Part shown: positions 37,029-47,104 of the stretch, one piece after another
Layout of the letters: each line of letters starts with the position of its first letter
Numbering within the stretch: the first letter of the stretch is position 1
Source: Siphonodentalium dalli
Taxonomy: Eukaryota; Mollusca; Scaphopoda; Gadilida; Siphonodentaliidae
Direction: 5' to 3'
DNA: 64,000 nucleotides
Assembly: GCA_032622095.1 (NCBI GenBank)
Contig: CP136063.1
Location: forward strand, 216,459,982 to 216,523,981
Position numbers and translations under genes: made by a program
Notes under the pieces: generated by a model
Seen by the model: only the letters and a program-made list of their open reading frames with translations
Told to the model about the DNA's origin: nothing
Database searches by the model: none

Positions 37029-38308
37029 ACCGGGTCTAAGGGGGCGTTTTTGTCGTTAAGTTGTCAGCTAATTGACAACTCGATTCGGTGATATGATTAT
37101 GCAATCAAAATACCTTCTTGCCAATCGGACCAAAGTATAGGCCGATATAATGGTTATTGACAAGTCCTAAATTATCGTGACCGCTTGCACGCTCAATGGA
37201 TTTATTCATTGAGAAACAAGTATCGCTAATTGACTATTAATCCTATCTCATTCTGTGTTGAAAAGCAATTTAACAAAGGGCATGTCTCTCAACACGAGTT
37301 TTACGCTCTGTTCATCACTTTGTTTGTGACAGGTTTCTGCAAGATGCTTCACCCGCAAAGACAAAATTTGGTGTATTTACATGTATATCTGTATATATTA
37401 AAGGATATAGGAGCTGTCTATCTGTGTGTCCGTTTGTCTGTTCGCAACTGTTCTCCAATACCTCTGGACCGATTTCAATTAAATTAGCGGTGTGGTGATT
37501 CGTGTGTTATAACGGCGTTCGGTTTTAAACGTTTTGATTTAAAAATAAGATATAATTTTTTTTAAATTAAAAAATTATGTTAAATTGAGTAAGGAGTTGA
37601 ATCTAAAAAGAAACAAAATTTTAAATTAAAATTTGTTTCTTTTAAATTTAATTATAATATTTTTTTAATTAAAAACCCCACAAAATAGTTGTAAAAATCA
37701 TATATTTGGGAACATGTCCATATCTGAGCAAAGCTCGCGTGCGAATGAATCAACTGTGACATGATAACACCAGTCGCCACTTAGACACGTCCTCACTCAA
37801 GATTATTTAGAGCTCCACCCTTTGACTGATTGTTTGACAATTCTAAACCGCGATGAAGAAAAGACGGATTCATCATCTCAAGTTTAGCCTCGATAAAGCT
37901 GGTTTAGCTGAACCGCCGAATTAGATTGTTTAGATGCCGGTTTAAGCGTATAAAACGTAAAAAACAATATTGAAATTGACAAAAACTTATCCCCATACGA
38001 TTTATTTGTGTTACTGCTTCTCGCTTATAAATTTCCAATCAAAATATGACCGCTGTCGTAATTATTGATTTTCGCAATCAATATAATGAGGCGGTCCGTA
38101 TGAGGAAAGTACGTTTAATTATCTCGACGATACAGAGACACTACTGCTAAACCACTGGTCTGGCTGGACCAGGTTTAAACCAGATATGACGAATGCGTCA
38201 CTTAGACCTGCGGTCTCGGGTTTAAACCACGGATTTGGCTGACTCATGGTGGTTTAAACCTAGAGGTTTACGTAGACCAGGTTTAAACCTGAGATGACGA
38301 ATCCGGCC
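37029..38308 (-). mobile_element. TIR element family E, copy B (internally deleted)
   Basis: It lies directly against copy A in the same orientation, beginning at the same truncated end (CCGGGTCTAAGGGGGCG). About 500 bp found in copy A (about 35890-36390) are missing, with the junction at about 37675-37690. It ends GAGATGACGAATCCGGCC at 38291-38308. The head-to-tail pair may be one duplicated insertion. Confidence 0.8.
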
Positions 38309-39265
38309 AACGAGTTGTTGATAATTGGTTAACATGGAAATTGTCAGTTTCCTGAGTTGTCTTCATATCGCTTCATGCGTATGAATTTTGCGAGGTGTCA
38401 AATCGGACAGTGGATCTTTAAATTAAATGTTTCAAACACAGATACGAAACAAACTTTAAACTGACATAGTTAATTCGATATTCCAAATTGTGTCTACGTA
38501 ATTTGGCAGGATGTATACGACAGGTTGACAATTACACGATATATTGTTATACGTCGGCTCTATGTGCTCTGATAAATTACACTTTGTGTGGTTTAGATGT
38601 TGACGTTGAGTTTTACGAAATTGTGCAACCGATTTCGTTGAAATGTTCGATGATATTGGCTGTACATTGCGTTCTTTAGATGGGTGTATTGGCTGAATTG
38701 TAAAGCATTAGTAGTTAATTGAGAGGATTTACGTAGTAAAATAAAAACTGATTTTGCAAAAAAAAAAAAAATTGCAGGTCTTCATGTGAGCACTGTTGAG
38801 GAGATCGCCATGATTTAACAACTATTAAACAACCAAAGATAAGAACCTGTCCCGTGTTAAATGAAGGCGTGCATATATGTTAGCGGCATATTCATAAGAT
38901 CGCCGTGGCGAACTAATTGTTTCAATCCATAGAGATATTAGCCTCTAACCCAAACGGTTATATATGGTCGTATATTAACGGTTGTTAGTGTTACAGAAAG
39001 GCAAAGCTACCACTGCAATTTCGACCTGAAACGTCGAGTTAAAAGTCGAATCGGACCCTTGTGTTTGAGTGATTGATAGTTATTCCATACCAAGAGATGC
39101 ATTTCATGAAGGACTGGCTACAACCTTTGTTTTGTTATTTAAAAATGCTGAAAATCCAGACAAGCCACACGATAAGCAACAGGGTTATTGCACAGAATAC
39201 ATGACTATGAAAATTGATATTCACAGCGTGTTCTCCAGAAAACCAGCAAATATCTGATTATAATA
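38309..39265. other. Intergenic, nothing recognised
   Basis: Frames at 38488-38679 and 39069-39257 are short and unrecognised. A run of about 14 A residues lies near 38757-38770. Confidence 0.45.
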
Positions 39266-39424
39266 CAATTAGTTTTAGGTCGATAATCTGCTTAGAATCG
39301 CCTCGTTTTTGAGTCGATGAAGTGAAAATGATAGGGTTTTAGTCACATAATCGACTCATAATGACATAATAATAGGTTCAGGGGGTGCGGACAATGATAC
39401 ATATAAACGAAATCGCGACATATA
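39266..39424 (+). mobile_element. Repeat family 2, left fragment of a split copy
   Basis: TAGGTCGATAATCTGCTTAG, then GAATCGCCTCGTTTTTGAGTC, matches 11046-11110 and the complement of 27470-27540. The partner fragment at 46150-46310 continues the family after the inserted copy C. Confidence 0.65.
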
Positions 39425-40353
39425 GGCCGGATTCGTCATCTCAGATTTAAACCTGGTCTACGTAAACCTCTAGGTTTAAACCGCCGCGAGTTAGCAAAAT
39501 CCGTGGTTTAAACCCGAGACAGCAGGTCTAAGTGACGCATTCATCATCTCTGGTTTAAACCTGGTCCAGCCAGACCAGTGGTTTAGCAGTAGTGTCTCTG
39601 TATCGTCGAGATAATTAAACGTACTTTCCTAATGCGGACCGCCTCGTTTTTATTGATTGCGAAAATAAATAATTACGACAGCGGTCATATTTTGATTTGA
39701 AATTTATAAGCGAAAAGCAGTCACACACATAAAGCGTATGGGGATAAGTTTTTGTCAATTACAATATTGTTTTTGCATTTTATAAGCTTAAACCATCTAA
39801 TTCGGCGGTCCAGCTAAACCAGCTTTATCGATGCTAAACTTGAGATGACGAATCCAGCTTTTCCTCATCGTGGTTTAGAATTGTCAAATAATCAGTCAAA
39901 GGGTGGAGCTGTGAATAATCTCGAGTGAGGGCGTGTCTAAGCGGCGACTGCCGACTGGTGTTATCATGTCACAGTTGATTCATTCGCACGCTCAAATATG
40001 GACATGTTCTTACATAAATCTTGTGGTTTTTGTGTTTGGCTTGTGGCAATCACAAATAGTGCTGTTTCTTACGAATTCATTTGAAGAGTTCAACGTTTTA
40101 ATTTTGACACCAAAACGATGCTACTGCACGACCAGATATGCTATACACATAGTTTGCAATCCTAAACTTATATTGCTATATGAGTCAAATTTGATAACTT
40201 ATTTTTATGTAGATCATGCCACAAAGCTCTACACTGGCTACGCCCATAAATTCCCGTAATATGCTACCAGTTCAAAACCTGGGAACCTTTTTGATTTTCT
40301 GCATGACGGGAAATTTATGACATTGAAAAAAATCAACGCATGTAATATATATA

Positions 40354-40512
40354 GGTTATCACCACCATGTGTATTTCCGAGATCCGTATTCAAGTCGAGC
40401 TGCCTTCTCTGGGCAGTCTATCGACGAGTCCGCAGGACGAGTCGATAGACAGCCCAGAGAAGGCAGCGAGACTTGAATACGGATCTCGGAAACACACAGG
40501 GTGGTGATAACC
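40354..40512. repeat. Long near-perfect hairpin at the Crypton 3' edge
   Basis: The arms of about 72 nt begin GGTTATCACCAC and end GTGGTGATAACC. They close on a GTCC-GCA-GGAC tip. The few interruptions on the plus strand are two symmetrical GA/GA mismatches (GTC-GA-GCTG against CAGC-GA-GAC, and GAC-GA-GTCC against GGAC-GA-GTC), one A-A, one A-G and one A-C. It is absent from the empty-site copies of E, so it belongs to the inserted element. The tip partly resembles the stem II region of a hammerhead ribozyme, but the rest of that core is missing. Confidence 0.9.
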
Positions 40513-40573
40513 AATTTATCTTACAATTCGTCCCATAAAAATGCAATAAAACTCAATTTAAAACAGGAACTAT

Positions 40574-40579
40574 TTTATT
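40574..40579 (-). terminator. Candidate polyadenylation signal of the Crypton gene
   Basis: The complement reads AATAAA about 80 nt past the recombinase stop codon, before the terminal hairpin. Confidence 0.5.
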
Positions 40580-40660
40580 ACGCGCAATACAAAACGTACA
40601 CAATATTCTCAGCACGCGACGTCGTGAGAAGTCAAATTCCGAGAAAACCACGTCACGTGA

Positions 40661-42427
40661 CTATTCAATTTCGCTTTGACTGGAATCCGATTCAATGATG
40701 AGTCGACGATATTTACGTTTCGAATGTTCGACATAATTATCACTTTTAACAGGATAATTGTAATTATTGATGGTGCAATTTCCTTGGATGGTGATATTGT
40801 TGGCGAGAGGCAATGCAGGAGATGATTGTCTATTCACTGTTTTCACGAATTTCGTACTTTCCGACACTTCAACAATCGACTTCTGACTTGCCGAATTCGC
40901 AGTGTCACGTGTGTCAGCAATTCTAGTCGGAACGGAATTCGAATTGTCAACATTGGAATCAGAAGTTGTTGTTCGTTTTGATGCTATGCAGAGGATGTCC
41001 GACATTTTTCGTTGCATTTCTACAGATGCAACAGAATAATTATTCACACTGGCAATATTTCTGTGACCTGAAAGCTGTGCAATGGTGTTAGGGGTAATAT
41101 CATTATGAAGAAGTCGAGTGCACGTTGTTTTCCGGACGCAGTTATTGGTCTTTCTACCAGGAAGATCACCTTTCTCTGCCATCTTCTTCATTATTTTGGC
41201 CAATGCATGTTCACCCATAGGTTGAGCCTTATACCAGAAAGGTGAATCTGGTTTCCGATTATGATTAACTTGAATGTAAAATGGTGAATCAGGCTGCAAA
41301 GTGTTCAATGGACGCTTTGATTCGAATACCTTGTATGCCGCAACTGGACATTCTGTAGCTGGAACTCCAGGGATTGCGAATGCTTTTGGACTGAATGCTC
41401 GGTGGTGAGTATTGGCACTTTCTCCTGTTCGGGTTTTTGTCGTTCTTTCATTGTGTTTAAGAAATTCAACACCATTCGCGTCCTTCTCAAGTGTAATGTC
41501 ACCCCATCGCAAACTATGTTGCTCTTTTCCTGTACGCATGCCGAATAATTTAACATTATTGTACCACATCAGATTTATTAAACCGTAGGGGCAGTCAACA
41601 CTCAGCACTGATCTCTCCCTGAGAAGAACTTCCTCACTTTCCGTTATAGGTTCCGCTGCATTTGGGCGATTACCTTTCCCAGCTTCTTTCAACTGCTTCC
41701 TCTTGCTTGCTAACACAATCCTGGAACCTTCAAATTCACGGTCCATGCATATTCGATAAGGATATTTCTTTTCCCTCAAGTATCGGTCAATACCACGGTG
41801 GTATGATGTCAATGAGTCTGGCTCATAATCAGATCCATCAGCTTTCCGTATAGACAGAATGAATGATCCTATATAATTGTCCATATGAATTGGGTCAATT
41901 GTCTCAATTGCTTGAAATTCATTTCTCTCTGACAAAAATCTTGTGAATGCCCTTATCACAACTTGTGTCTTCTTCACTGTATTATCATTTTGCATGCTAG
42001 TAACAAAGTCATCTTTCTCAGAATCATGAACATCAACAAATGTTGGTGCCTTGGAATTTGATGCAGGTCTCTGAATATTCAGATTCACCACTGATGGTTC
42101 ATTAACAGCAGCAGTACTAGTGGTATCACCATCACTGGCATCAGTGGTTGAAATACTTGCATTTCTGTTGTTAGCATCGTTGCTTCTTCTCCATCCCCAC
42201 AATGGAACTGATGACCCATAACCAGAAACACTGGCTGATATTGTGGCATCTGCAGGCAACATTTGAGAATTACACTGACTTTCCACTAAAACATTGCTTT
42301 CACTAGTTTTAGAACTGTCTACTTGGTCGATTCGGCTCACAACATCATGCAAATCGTCATCGTCTCTGAATAGCTGCATTAGATCATCGTATGATACCTC
42401 ATTTAGATTAATTGCTTCCAATTCCAT
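40661..42427 (-). CDS. Crypton-type tyrosine recombinase (DUF3504/ZMYM-KIAA1958-like), intact
   Basis: This is an uninterrupted 588-codon gene from ATG at 42425-42427. Residues 1-150 are acidic and Ser/Asn-rich, probably disordered. Residues 150-250 fit the core-binding domain (TRFLSERNEF, Y-x-P-x-SL-x-x-YHRGIDRYL). Residues 260-480 fit the catalytic domain: Arg298 in FGMRTGKEQHSLRW, Arg432 in NNCVRKTTCTRLL, His455 in QLSGHRN and Tyr464 in VNNYSVAS, the likely nucleophile. Where the HxxR motif is expected, residue 429 is Asn instead of His (a one-base change), which may reduce activity. The C-terminal 100 residues are polar and end in a basic then acidic patch. Active Cryptons are thought to use this enzyme for excision and integration through circular DNA. 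It is either young or under selection, given its intact frame among decayed neighbours. Confidence 0.85.
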   Translation of the reverse strand: MELEAINLNEVSYDDLMQLFRDDDDLHDVVSRIDQVDSSKTSESNVLVESQCNSQMLPADATISASVSGYGSSVPLWGWRRSNDANNRNASISTTDASDGDTTSTAAVNEPSVVNLNIQRPASNSKAPTFVDVHDSEKDDFVTSMQNDNTVKKTQVVIRAFTRFLSERNEFQAIETIDPIHMDNYIGSFILSIRKADGSDYEPDSLTSYHRGIDRYLREKKYPYRICMDREFEGSRIVLASKRKQLKEAGKGNRPNAAEPITESEEVLLRERSVLSVDCPYGLINLMWYNNVKLFGMRTGKEQHSLRWGDITLEKDANGVEFLKHNERTTKTRTGESANTHHRAFSPKAFAIPGVPATECPVAAYKVFESKRPLNTLQPDSPFYIQVNHNRKPDSPFWYKAQPMGEHALAKIMKKMAEKGDLPGRKTNNCVRKTTCTRLLHNDITPNTIAQLSGHRNIASVNNYSVASVEMQRKMSDILCIASKRTTTSDSNVDNSNSVPTRIADTRDTANSASQKSIVEVSESTKFVKTVNRQSSPALPLANNITIQGNCTINNYNYPVKSDNYVEHSKRKYRRLIIESDSSQSEIE

Positions 42428-43926
42428 ATTGTTTTAAATTTCGTACTTTCGCAAGAATCGATCGATTTACGTAGTGTACTCTGCAGAAATTGCAAATGCA
42501 GACGACGCTTTAAAAGCATCTAAATAACACATTAAAATTAATTCATGGGAATGCAATGAAATTACGGACTTTTCGTAAGTAATCTCTCTTCTATCCTTGA
42601 CAAAATATAATTTATTTCAAATTCCATTCTGTATTTTATCGAATAAAAATTGCCGTCAGCAGCTTCTGTCAGATCAAGACCGTACTGAATTTCGGGGAAT
42701 TCCCTACTTCGCTTATAATAGAAATTGTTGAAATAGTCCGTATTCGTGCGCACTGTAAACAATGTGTTGCTTTTTAAATTTCCAATCATTTTGCGGTGCG
42801 TTTTTTTAGTTATTTTCGGTCCTGTCCTGTCCTCTCTCCACCTTATTTCAACTTTGTTAACACAAGTATTTATTATGTTACGTTCGTAGCGCACGCTGAT
42901 GTTATTTTACGGCTTTTAAATTTGTTATTCAGATGCTTTGTTTTGAAAACAAGCCAGTTGTCAAAACGCACGTGCACTCGCTGTTGCCATCCGCGATATC
43001 CTTGTTGCCATCCAGGATACAAGATCGGAAACCGCCTAGGCGTTTACGCGTGTATTTGAAGGAAAATAGCTAAATTGTCAGATAAGTTTCTTTATTAAAA
43101 GCTGTCCCTATGCATGGTTGCCCACTTCCAACAGTTCAAATGCCGCTTATGGTGTGCACTCATAATTACATTGCCTTTTCTTGACTGGCCTCTTGGTCAG
43201 GATTGACTCGATCACAGAGACTTTATTCAGCGCCAGAGGGGCTTTGCTCACATTTTGATCATTTGAACATTTTAATTTAAAAAAAATTAAATTAAATTTA
43301 AAACTAACAAATGTTAATTTAAATTTGAAATTTTGTTTCTTAATTCTAGATTCAACTCCTTACTCAATTTAACACAATTTTTTCAAATTATATTTTTATT
43401 ATTTTTAAATCAAAATGTTTAAAACCTAACGCGTTATACCCACACGAATCACCGCACCTAATTTAATTGAAATCGGTCCAGTGGTAGTGGAGAACAGTTG
43501 CGAACAGACAAACGGACATACAGGTAGACAGCTCCTATACCCTTTAATATATACAGATATACATGTAAATACACCATATTTTGTCTTTGCGGGTGAAGCG
43601 TCTTGCAGCAATCTATCACAAAGTCACGGACAGAGCGTGAAACTCGTGTTGAGAGACATGCCCTTCGTTAAATTGATTTAAACACATAATGAGTTCGGAT
43701 TAATTGTCAATGAGCGATACTTGTTTGTCAATGAATAAATCCATTGAGCGTGCTCGCGGTCACGATAATTTATGACTTGTCAATAAACATTATATCGGCC
43801 TATCTTTTGGTCCGATTGGTAAGAGGGTATTTTGATTGCATAATCATATCACCGAATCGAGTTGTCAATTACCTGGTAACTGAACGACAAAAACGCCCCT
43901 TTAGACCCGGTTTGGCTGGACCCACT

Positions 43927-46087
43927 GGTCCGAATCGGCATCTCTGGTTTAGACTAGGTTTTATTCTAGACGAGGTTTAACTCCAGTTTAAACTAGGTTT
44001 AAGTAGGGTTTAAACTTGGTTTTACGGTAGTTAAACTAGGTTTAATGGGAGTCAAACCCAGTTTTAGTGTAGTTAAACCAAGTTTTGTGATAAACTCAGT
44101 TTAAGTTTGTGGAATTCGATCTCAATTAAAAACTAGGTTTTATTGACGTGATAAAGTTATGGTAATATTACTAATTGGTTGTGGTGAATTGTCTATATAA
44201 TCATCAGTATAAGCTTCGGTATAACCGTATATATGATTTATACGTACCATACGTCTCATCTCGAAAATATACCTTTAAATATACTTTGAAAAAACATCCA
44301 AGTTAAACCACCCTACCCCAGGTTTGACTAAAACCTAGTTTTTTGGGTTTAATTATTCGGCCGATTTTTTTCGCCCAGTATTGATGTTGTTTCTTCGCGT
44401 ATATGGGAGTGTTTATTTTGAATTTGGGGAGGCGTTTATGCTCGGGCGTTTGTCACCCAATGTACATCCAGGAGAGTCTTAGTGGAATTCGGGGAGGCGA
44501 TTGCGGTACTTATGAGATAATTCCAACAATATATGTGCCAGTGTGATGGGTGATTTCTTGCTATTTCTTGCTATATGCAGTATGTCTGTTTGCAATTCGC
44601 TCGTTCGGATGTCGCTTTGGCCACTGGGAGCATGGAGGGGTCGAACTGATCAGTTTGACACGTTAGACACGAACATGACTTTTGAAACGGATACCTTATT
44701 CACAAAAAGGTATCTTTCGGTCAATTAGACGCATGGGTTGGTGGCCCGCCCAAATTCCCATCAGAGACACCCCAGCCCTCACCGGGGGGGGGGGGAGGGT
44801 AACGGCCACCCTGAGGGGGAATGGAGTATGGACTATTTATTTTGGAGAACTGTAAGGATTTCGGCCAATTTGATGGTATGGGTGGGTGGCTCGCCCCAAA
44901 TAACCCATAGAAACACCCCATTCTCACATCCGGGGAGGGGGGGGGGGGGTACCACCGAGCGGGTGAACACGGTATATGGACCATTTTCGAGACCGGTAAG
45001 GATTTCGGCCAATTTGACGGCATGGGGGGCTGGCCCGCTCAAATGTCCCATAGAAACAGCCCACCCCTCAACGCTGGGGGAACCACCCCAGGAGGTGAAA
45101 ATGGGGTATGGACCATTTTCGAGAACGGTAAGGATTTCGGTCAATTTGACGTCAGGAGTGCGGGTAGCCCGCTCCAACTACCCCCTAGAAACACCCTCAC
45201 CCGGGGGTACAACCCCGAGGACTGTGGGTGGCACATCCCAAATGTCCCCATAGAAACACCCAAACCCGCACCCCGGGGTCCATACCCCATTTTCACCCGG
45301 ATGTGAGGGTGGGGTGTTTATATTGGTTATTTGATGTACCCTTCCCCAGGGGTGAGGGCTGTGGTGTTTCTATTCGGTATTTGGGCGTACCAAATTTCCA
45401 CCTCCTCGGGTGGCACCCCCCGGGTGTGTGTGTGGGGGGGGGGGGGGGGTCGGTGGTGTATTTTGGTCGGGTCACCCACTCCTGCTGCCAAATTAATTAG
45501 CCTAAATTCTCACCGTTCTCGAAAATCGTCCATACCCCAGTTATCCCGGGGTGAGGGGTAATGTTTCTATCGGGTATTTTGGGCGGCACCAATTCTTGCC
45601 GTCAAATTCGTAGAAATCCTTCCCGTTCTCGAAAATGGTCCATACCCCATTTTCACCCGTCCGGATGGTACCCCCGGGGGTGGTGGTGTTTCTATGGGGT
45701 ATTTGTGGCGGGCCCCCACCCATGCCCTCAAGAGATATTTTTGAGTTCCAAAAGTCATGTTCGTCCATGATATTAGATAATATATAACCGCTCTACAACA
45801 GACCGTGCATTCGTCGTGATTTCTCAAAGCGCGCGGGTTATTCGCCTGATTAGGAGATTAGATAACGGCAACAGGTCGCGTGACCGGACAATGCATTGAC
45901 AAGTAGCGATAATAAACAGACAGACCACGCCTCCTATCCTTGCAATTGGACAAGTGTGGCCCACAGGTAACACAATCTACCAAATCTATGTCGTCCCAGC
46001 GGTGGAGAAAAACTTGGTTTTACTACAAAAACCCAGTTTAAACTGGTAGTTTAAACTAGGTCTAAACTGGAGATGCCGATTCGGACC
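43927..46087. mobile_element. TIR element family F with palindromic GC-rich core
   Basis: The termini are GGTCCGAATCGGCATCTC at 43927-43944 and its complement GAGATGCCGATTCGGACC at 46070-46087. They are clearly related to the E termini. Subterminal zones (43943-44130, 46005-46075) hold many variants of ACTAGGTTTAA and GTTTAAAC spaced about 15-25 bp apart, perhaps transposase binding sites. The middle has the inverted GC-rich array at 44734-45745. It interrupts E copy C, where copy D (1118-1135) gives the empty site. Possible short target duplication CCACT/TCAAT, imperfect. No transposase is seen. Confidence 0.75.
44734..45745. repeat. Head-to-head GC-rich minisatellite
   Basis: Left units on the plus strand repeat every 135-140 bp: CCCATAGAAACACCCC-like words at about 44768, 44907, 45047 and 45181, each followed by GGACCATTTTCGAGAACGG and GATTTCGGCCAATTTGACG variants. 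From about 45290 the same unit runs in the opposite direction (GGTGTTTCTATGGGGTATTT at about 45687, related words at 45555, 45362 and 45310). Several G runs of 9-16 occur. Long open frames here (for example 44738-45253) only reflect the periodic, stop-poor sequence. Confidence 0.85.
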
Positions 46088-46149
46088 TCAATATAGGTTT
46101 AAACCAGGTTTAAACTCGGAGGTTTAAACCGGAAATGACGAATCCGGCC

Positions 46150-46310
46150 ATTGGGTGCACGCTCTTTAAAAATGGGGTTACATTGTGGCCCGCGCAATAA
46201 AACTGAATAACGGATGGGTCCATAATCTGCTTATTTCAGAATCCAATGTGAACCTATTTGAACACCATAGGTCGATTATGTGCGTATTTGCGCGAGGATA
46301 TTTAACTATA
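46150..46310 (+). mobile_element. Repeat family 2, right fragment of a split copy
   Basis: GTGCACGCTCTTTAA, then GTGGCCCGCGCAATAAAAC and TAGGTCGATTATGTGCGTAT, matches the family 2 copies at 11.2-11.85 kb and the complement of 27.23-27.37 kb. It is the continuation of 39266-39424. Confidence 0.65.
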
Positions 46311-46801
46311 ATGTTGGTGGGACAATGTTTTGCTTTTAAGAAAAAGTACCGTTAATTTTTATAATTTTTTAGATGTCATTGGTTTATCAGAATGATTGGA
46401 CGAAAAGTAATTATCTGAATAAAACATTCCCTTCCATCGTTTTGCAACTACCAGAGACGCCATTACTAAAATAAGCTTTGAATATATATGTTGTTGCATG
46501 AATGTTTTTTCAATTTTCATCGAATCGATCGGCTTAGCCACAAAAATTAAAATTTAAAAATAATAAGAGTTTTCTTAATTCTTTATTATTAAAGTGATAG
46601 TACTGTTATTTCTATATGAAATTATTCTTGCCCAGAATAATCGGATTGCCATGGTGGCGCGCGCACCAGCAAACCCAGGCCTTCATCGTAAATCGGTGTT
46701 TAGATATTGCAAGCATTGGTCGAAGGGTCAAGGGTCAGAAAGACCAGAATGCATCATCGATCTAAAAATAATGCTGACGGACACGCATTAATAATATAAA
46801 A

Positions 46802-47104
46802 ATGGCGGAACGTTTAAAAAATAGATTTGGAAGCGATCCGGGGGCTGTTAATTGTTCATGCGGGAATGTATGCGCGTGGAGGAAGTCGGCCACGTCTCGT
46901 TCGTTGCGGACATCGTGTCCCTGTTTGGATGCGGGGACATTTTGCAGCAGAGGCTGCAAATGTGGAACAAGCAAAATGAGCTGTCAGAACCAGCCCAAGA
47001 TTGGCAAGAAGAAAGGGTCGATTTTGTCGGCAGAACTTGGGTTGTCAAGTAGCGAAGACGATGCCGTTGGTGAAAATGTCGAAGATGTCGTCGTGAAAAA
47101 ATAG
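46802..47104 (+). CDS. Candidate cysteine-rich CXC-like protein, 100 residues
   Basis: A complete frame starts in a good Kozak context (AAAATGG). Cysteines cluster at residues 18-62: CSCGNVC, then CPCLDAGTFCSRGCKCG and SCQN. The spacing C-x-C-x6-C-x3-C-x-C-x6-C-x-N resembles half of a tesmin/TSO1-type CXC zinc-binding motif. The C-terminus is lysine-rich then acidic (SSSEDDAVGENVEDVVV). A donor-like GAG|GTAAAA follows the stop and a T-rich acceptor ends near 47193, so the mRNA may have a 3' UTR intron. It could be a small host gene, an exon of a larger one, or a transposon-encoded protein. The function is unknown. Confidence 0.45.
   Translation: MAERLKNRFGSDPGAVNCSCGNVCAWRKSATSRSLRTSCPCLDAGTFCSRGCKCGTSKMSCQNQPKIGKKKGSILSAELGLSSSEDDAVGENVEDVVVKK

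Larger units (their letters stand above)
40351..43087 (-). mobile_element. Crypton-type tyrosine recombinase transposon
   Basis: The limits are defined by comparison with uninterrupted E copies, in which TGTAATATAT (268-277) runs straight into TTCTTTATT. The insert begins ATAGGT and ends ATAAGT, a six-base imperfect direct repeat. This would suit tyrosine-recombinase integration, which usually leaves short direct repeats rather than inverted termini. It contains one recombinase gene on the minus strand, about 660 bp upstream of that gene, and a long hairpin at the 3' edge. A minus frame at 42562-42894 lacks an ATG and is probably non-coding. Confidence 0.85.
39425..46149 (+). mobile_element. 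TIR element family E, copy C (host of two nested insertions)
   Basis: The termini are GGCCGGATTCGTCATCTC at 39425-39442 and ATGACGAATCCGGCC at 46135-46149. The E-type sequence is 39425-40350, 43088-43926 and 46088-46149, about 1.83 kb in total and similar in size to copy A. It is interrupted by a Crypton (40351-43087) and by element F (43927-46087). It sits within a family 2 repeat (39266-39424 and 46150-46310). E itself shows no protein-coding gene and is presumably mobilised in trans. Confidence 0.8.

Noticed and set aside
40430-40460. Hammerhead ribozyme in the Crypton hairpin
   Set aside because: The GA-GTCC-GCA-GGAC-GA core matches the stem II region, but the conserved CUGAUGA and GAAA segments and the cleavage-site arrangement are missing. 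I describe it only as a structured hairpin.
42562-42894. Second Crypton protein
   Set aside because: The 110-codon frame begins at GTG without a Kozak ATG, has no recognised domain, and overlaps the likely upstream control region of the recombinase gene.
44738-45306. Long open frames (up to 171 codons) in the GC-rich block
   Set aside because: They follow a 135-140 bp tandem unit with few stop codons, occur on both strands and in several frames, and have no start or splice context.
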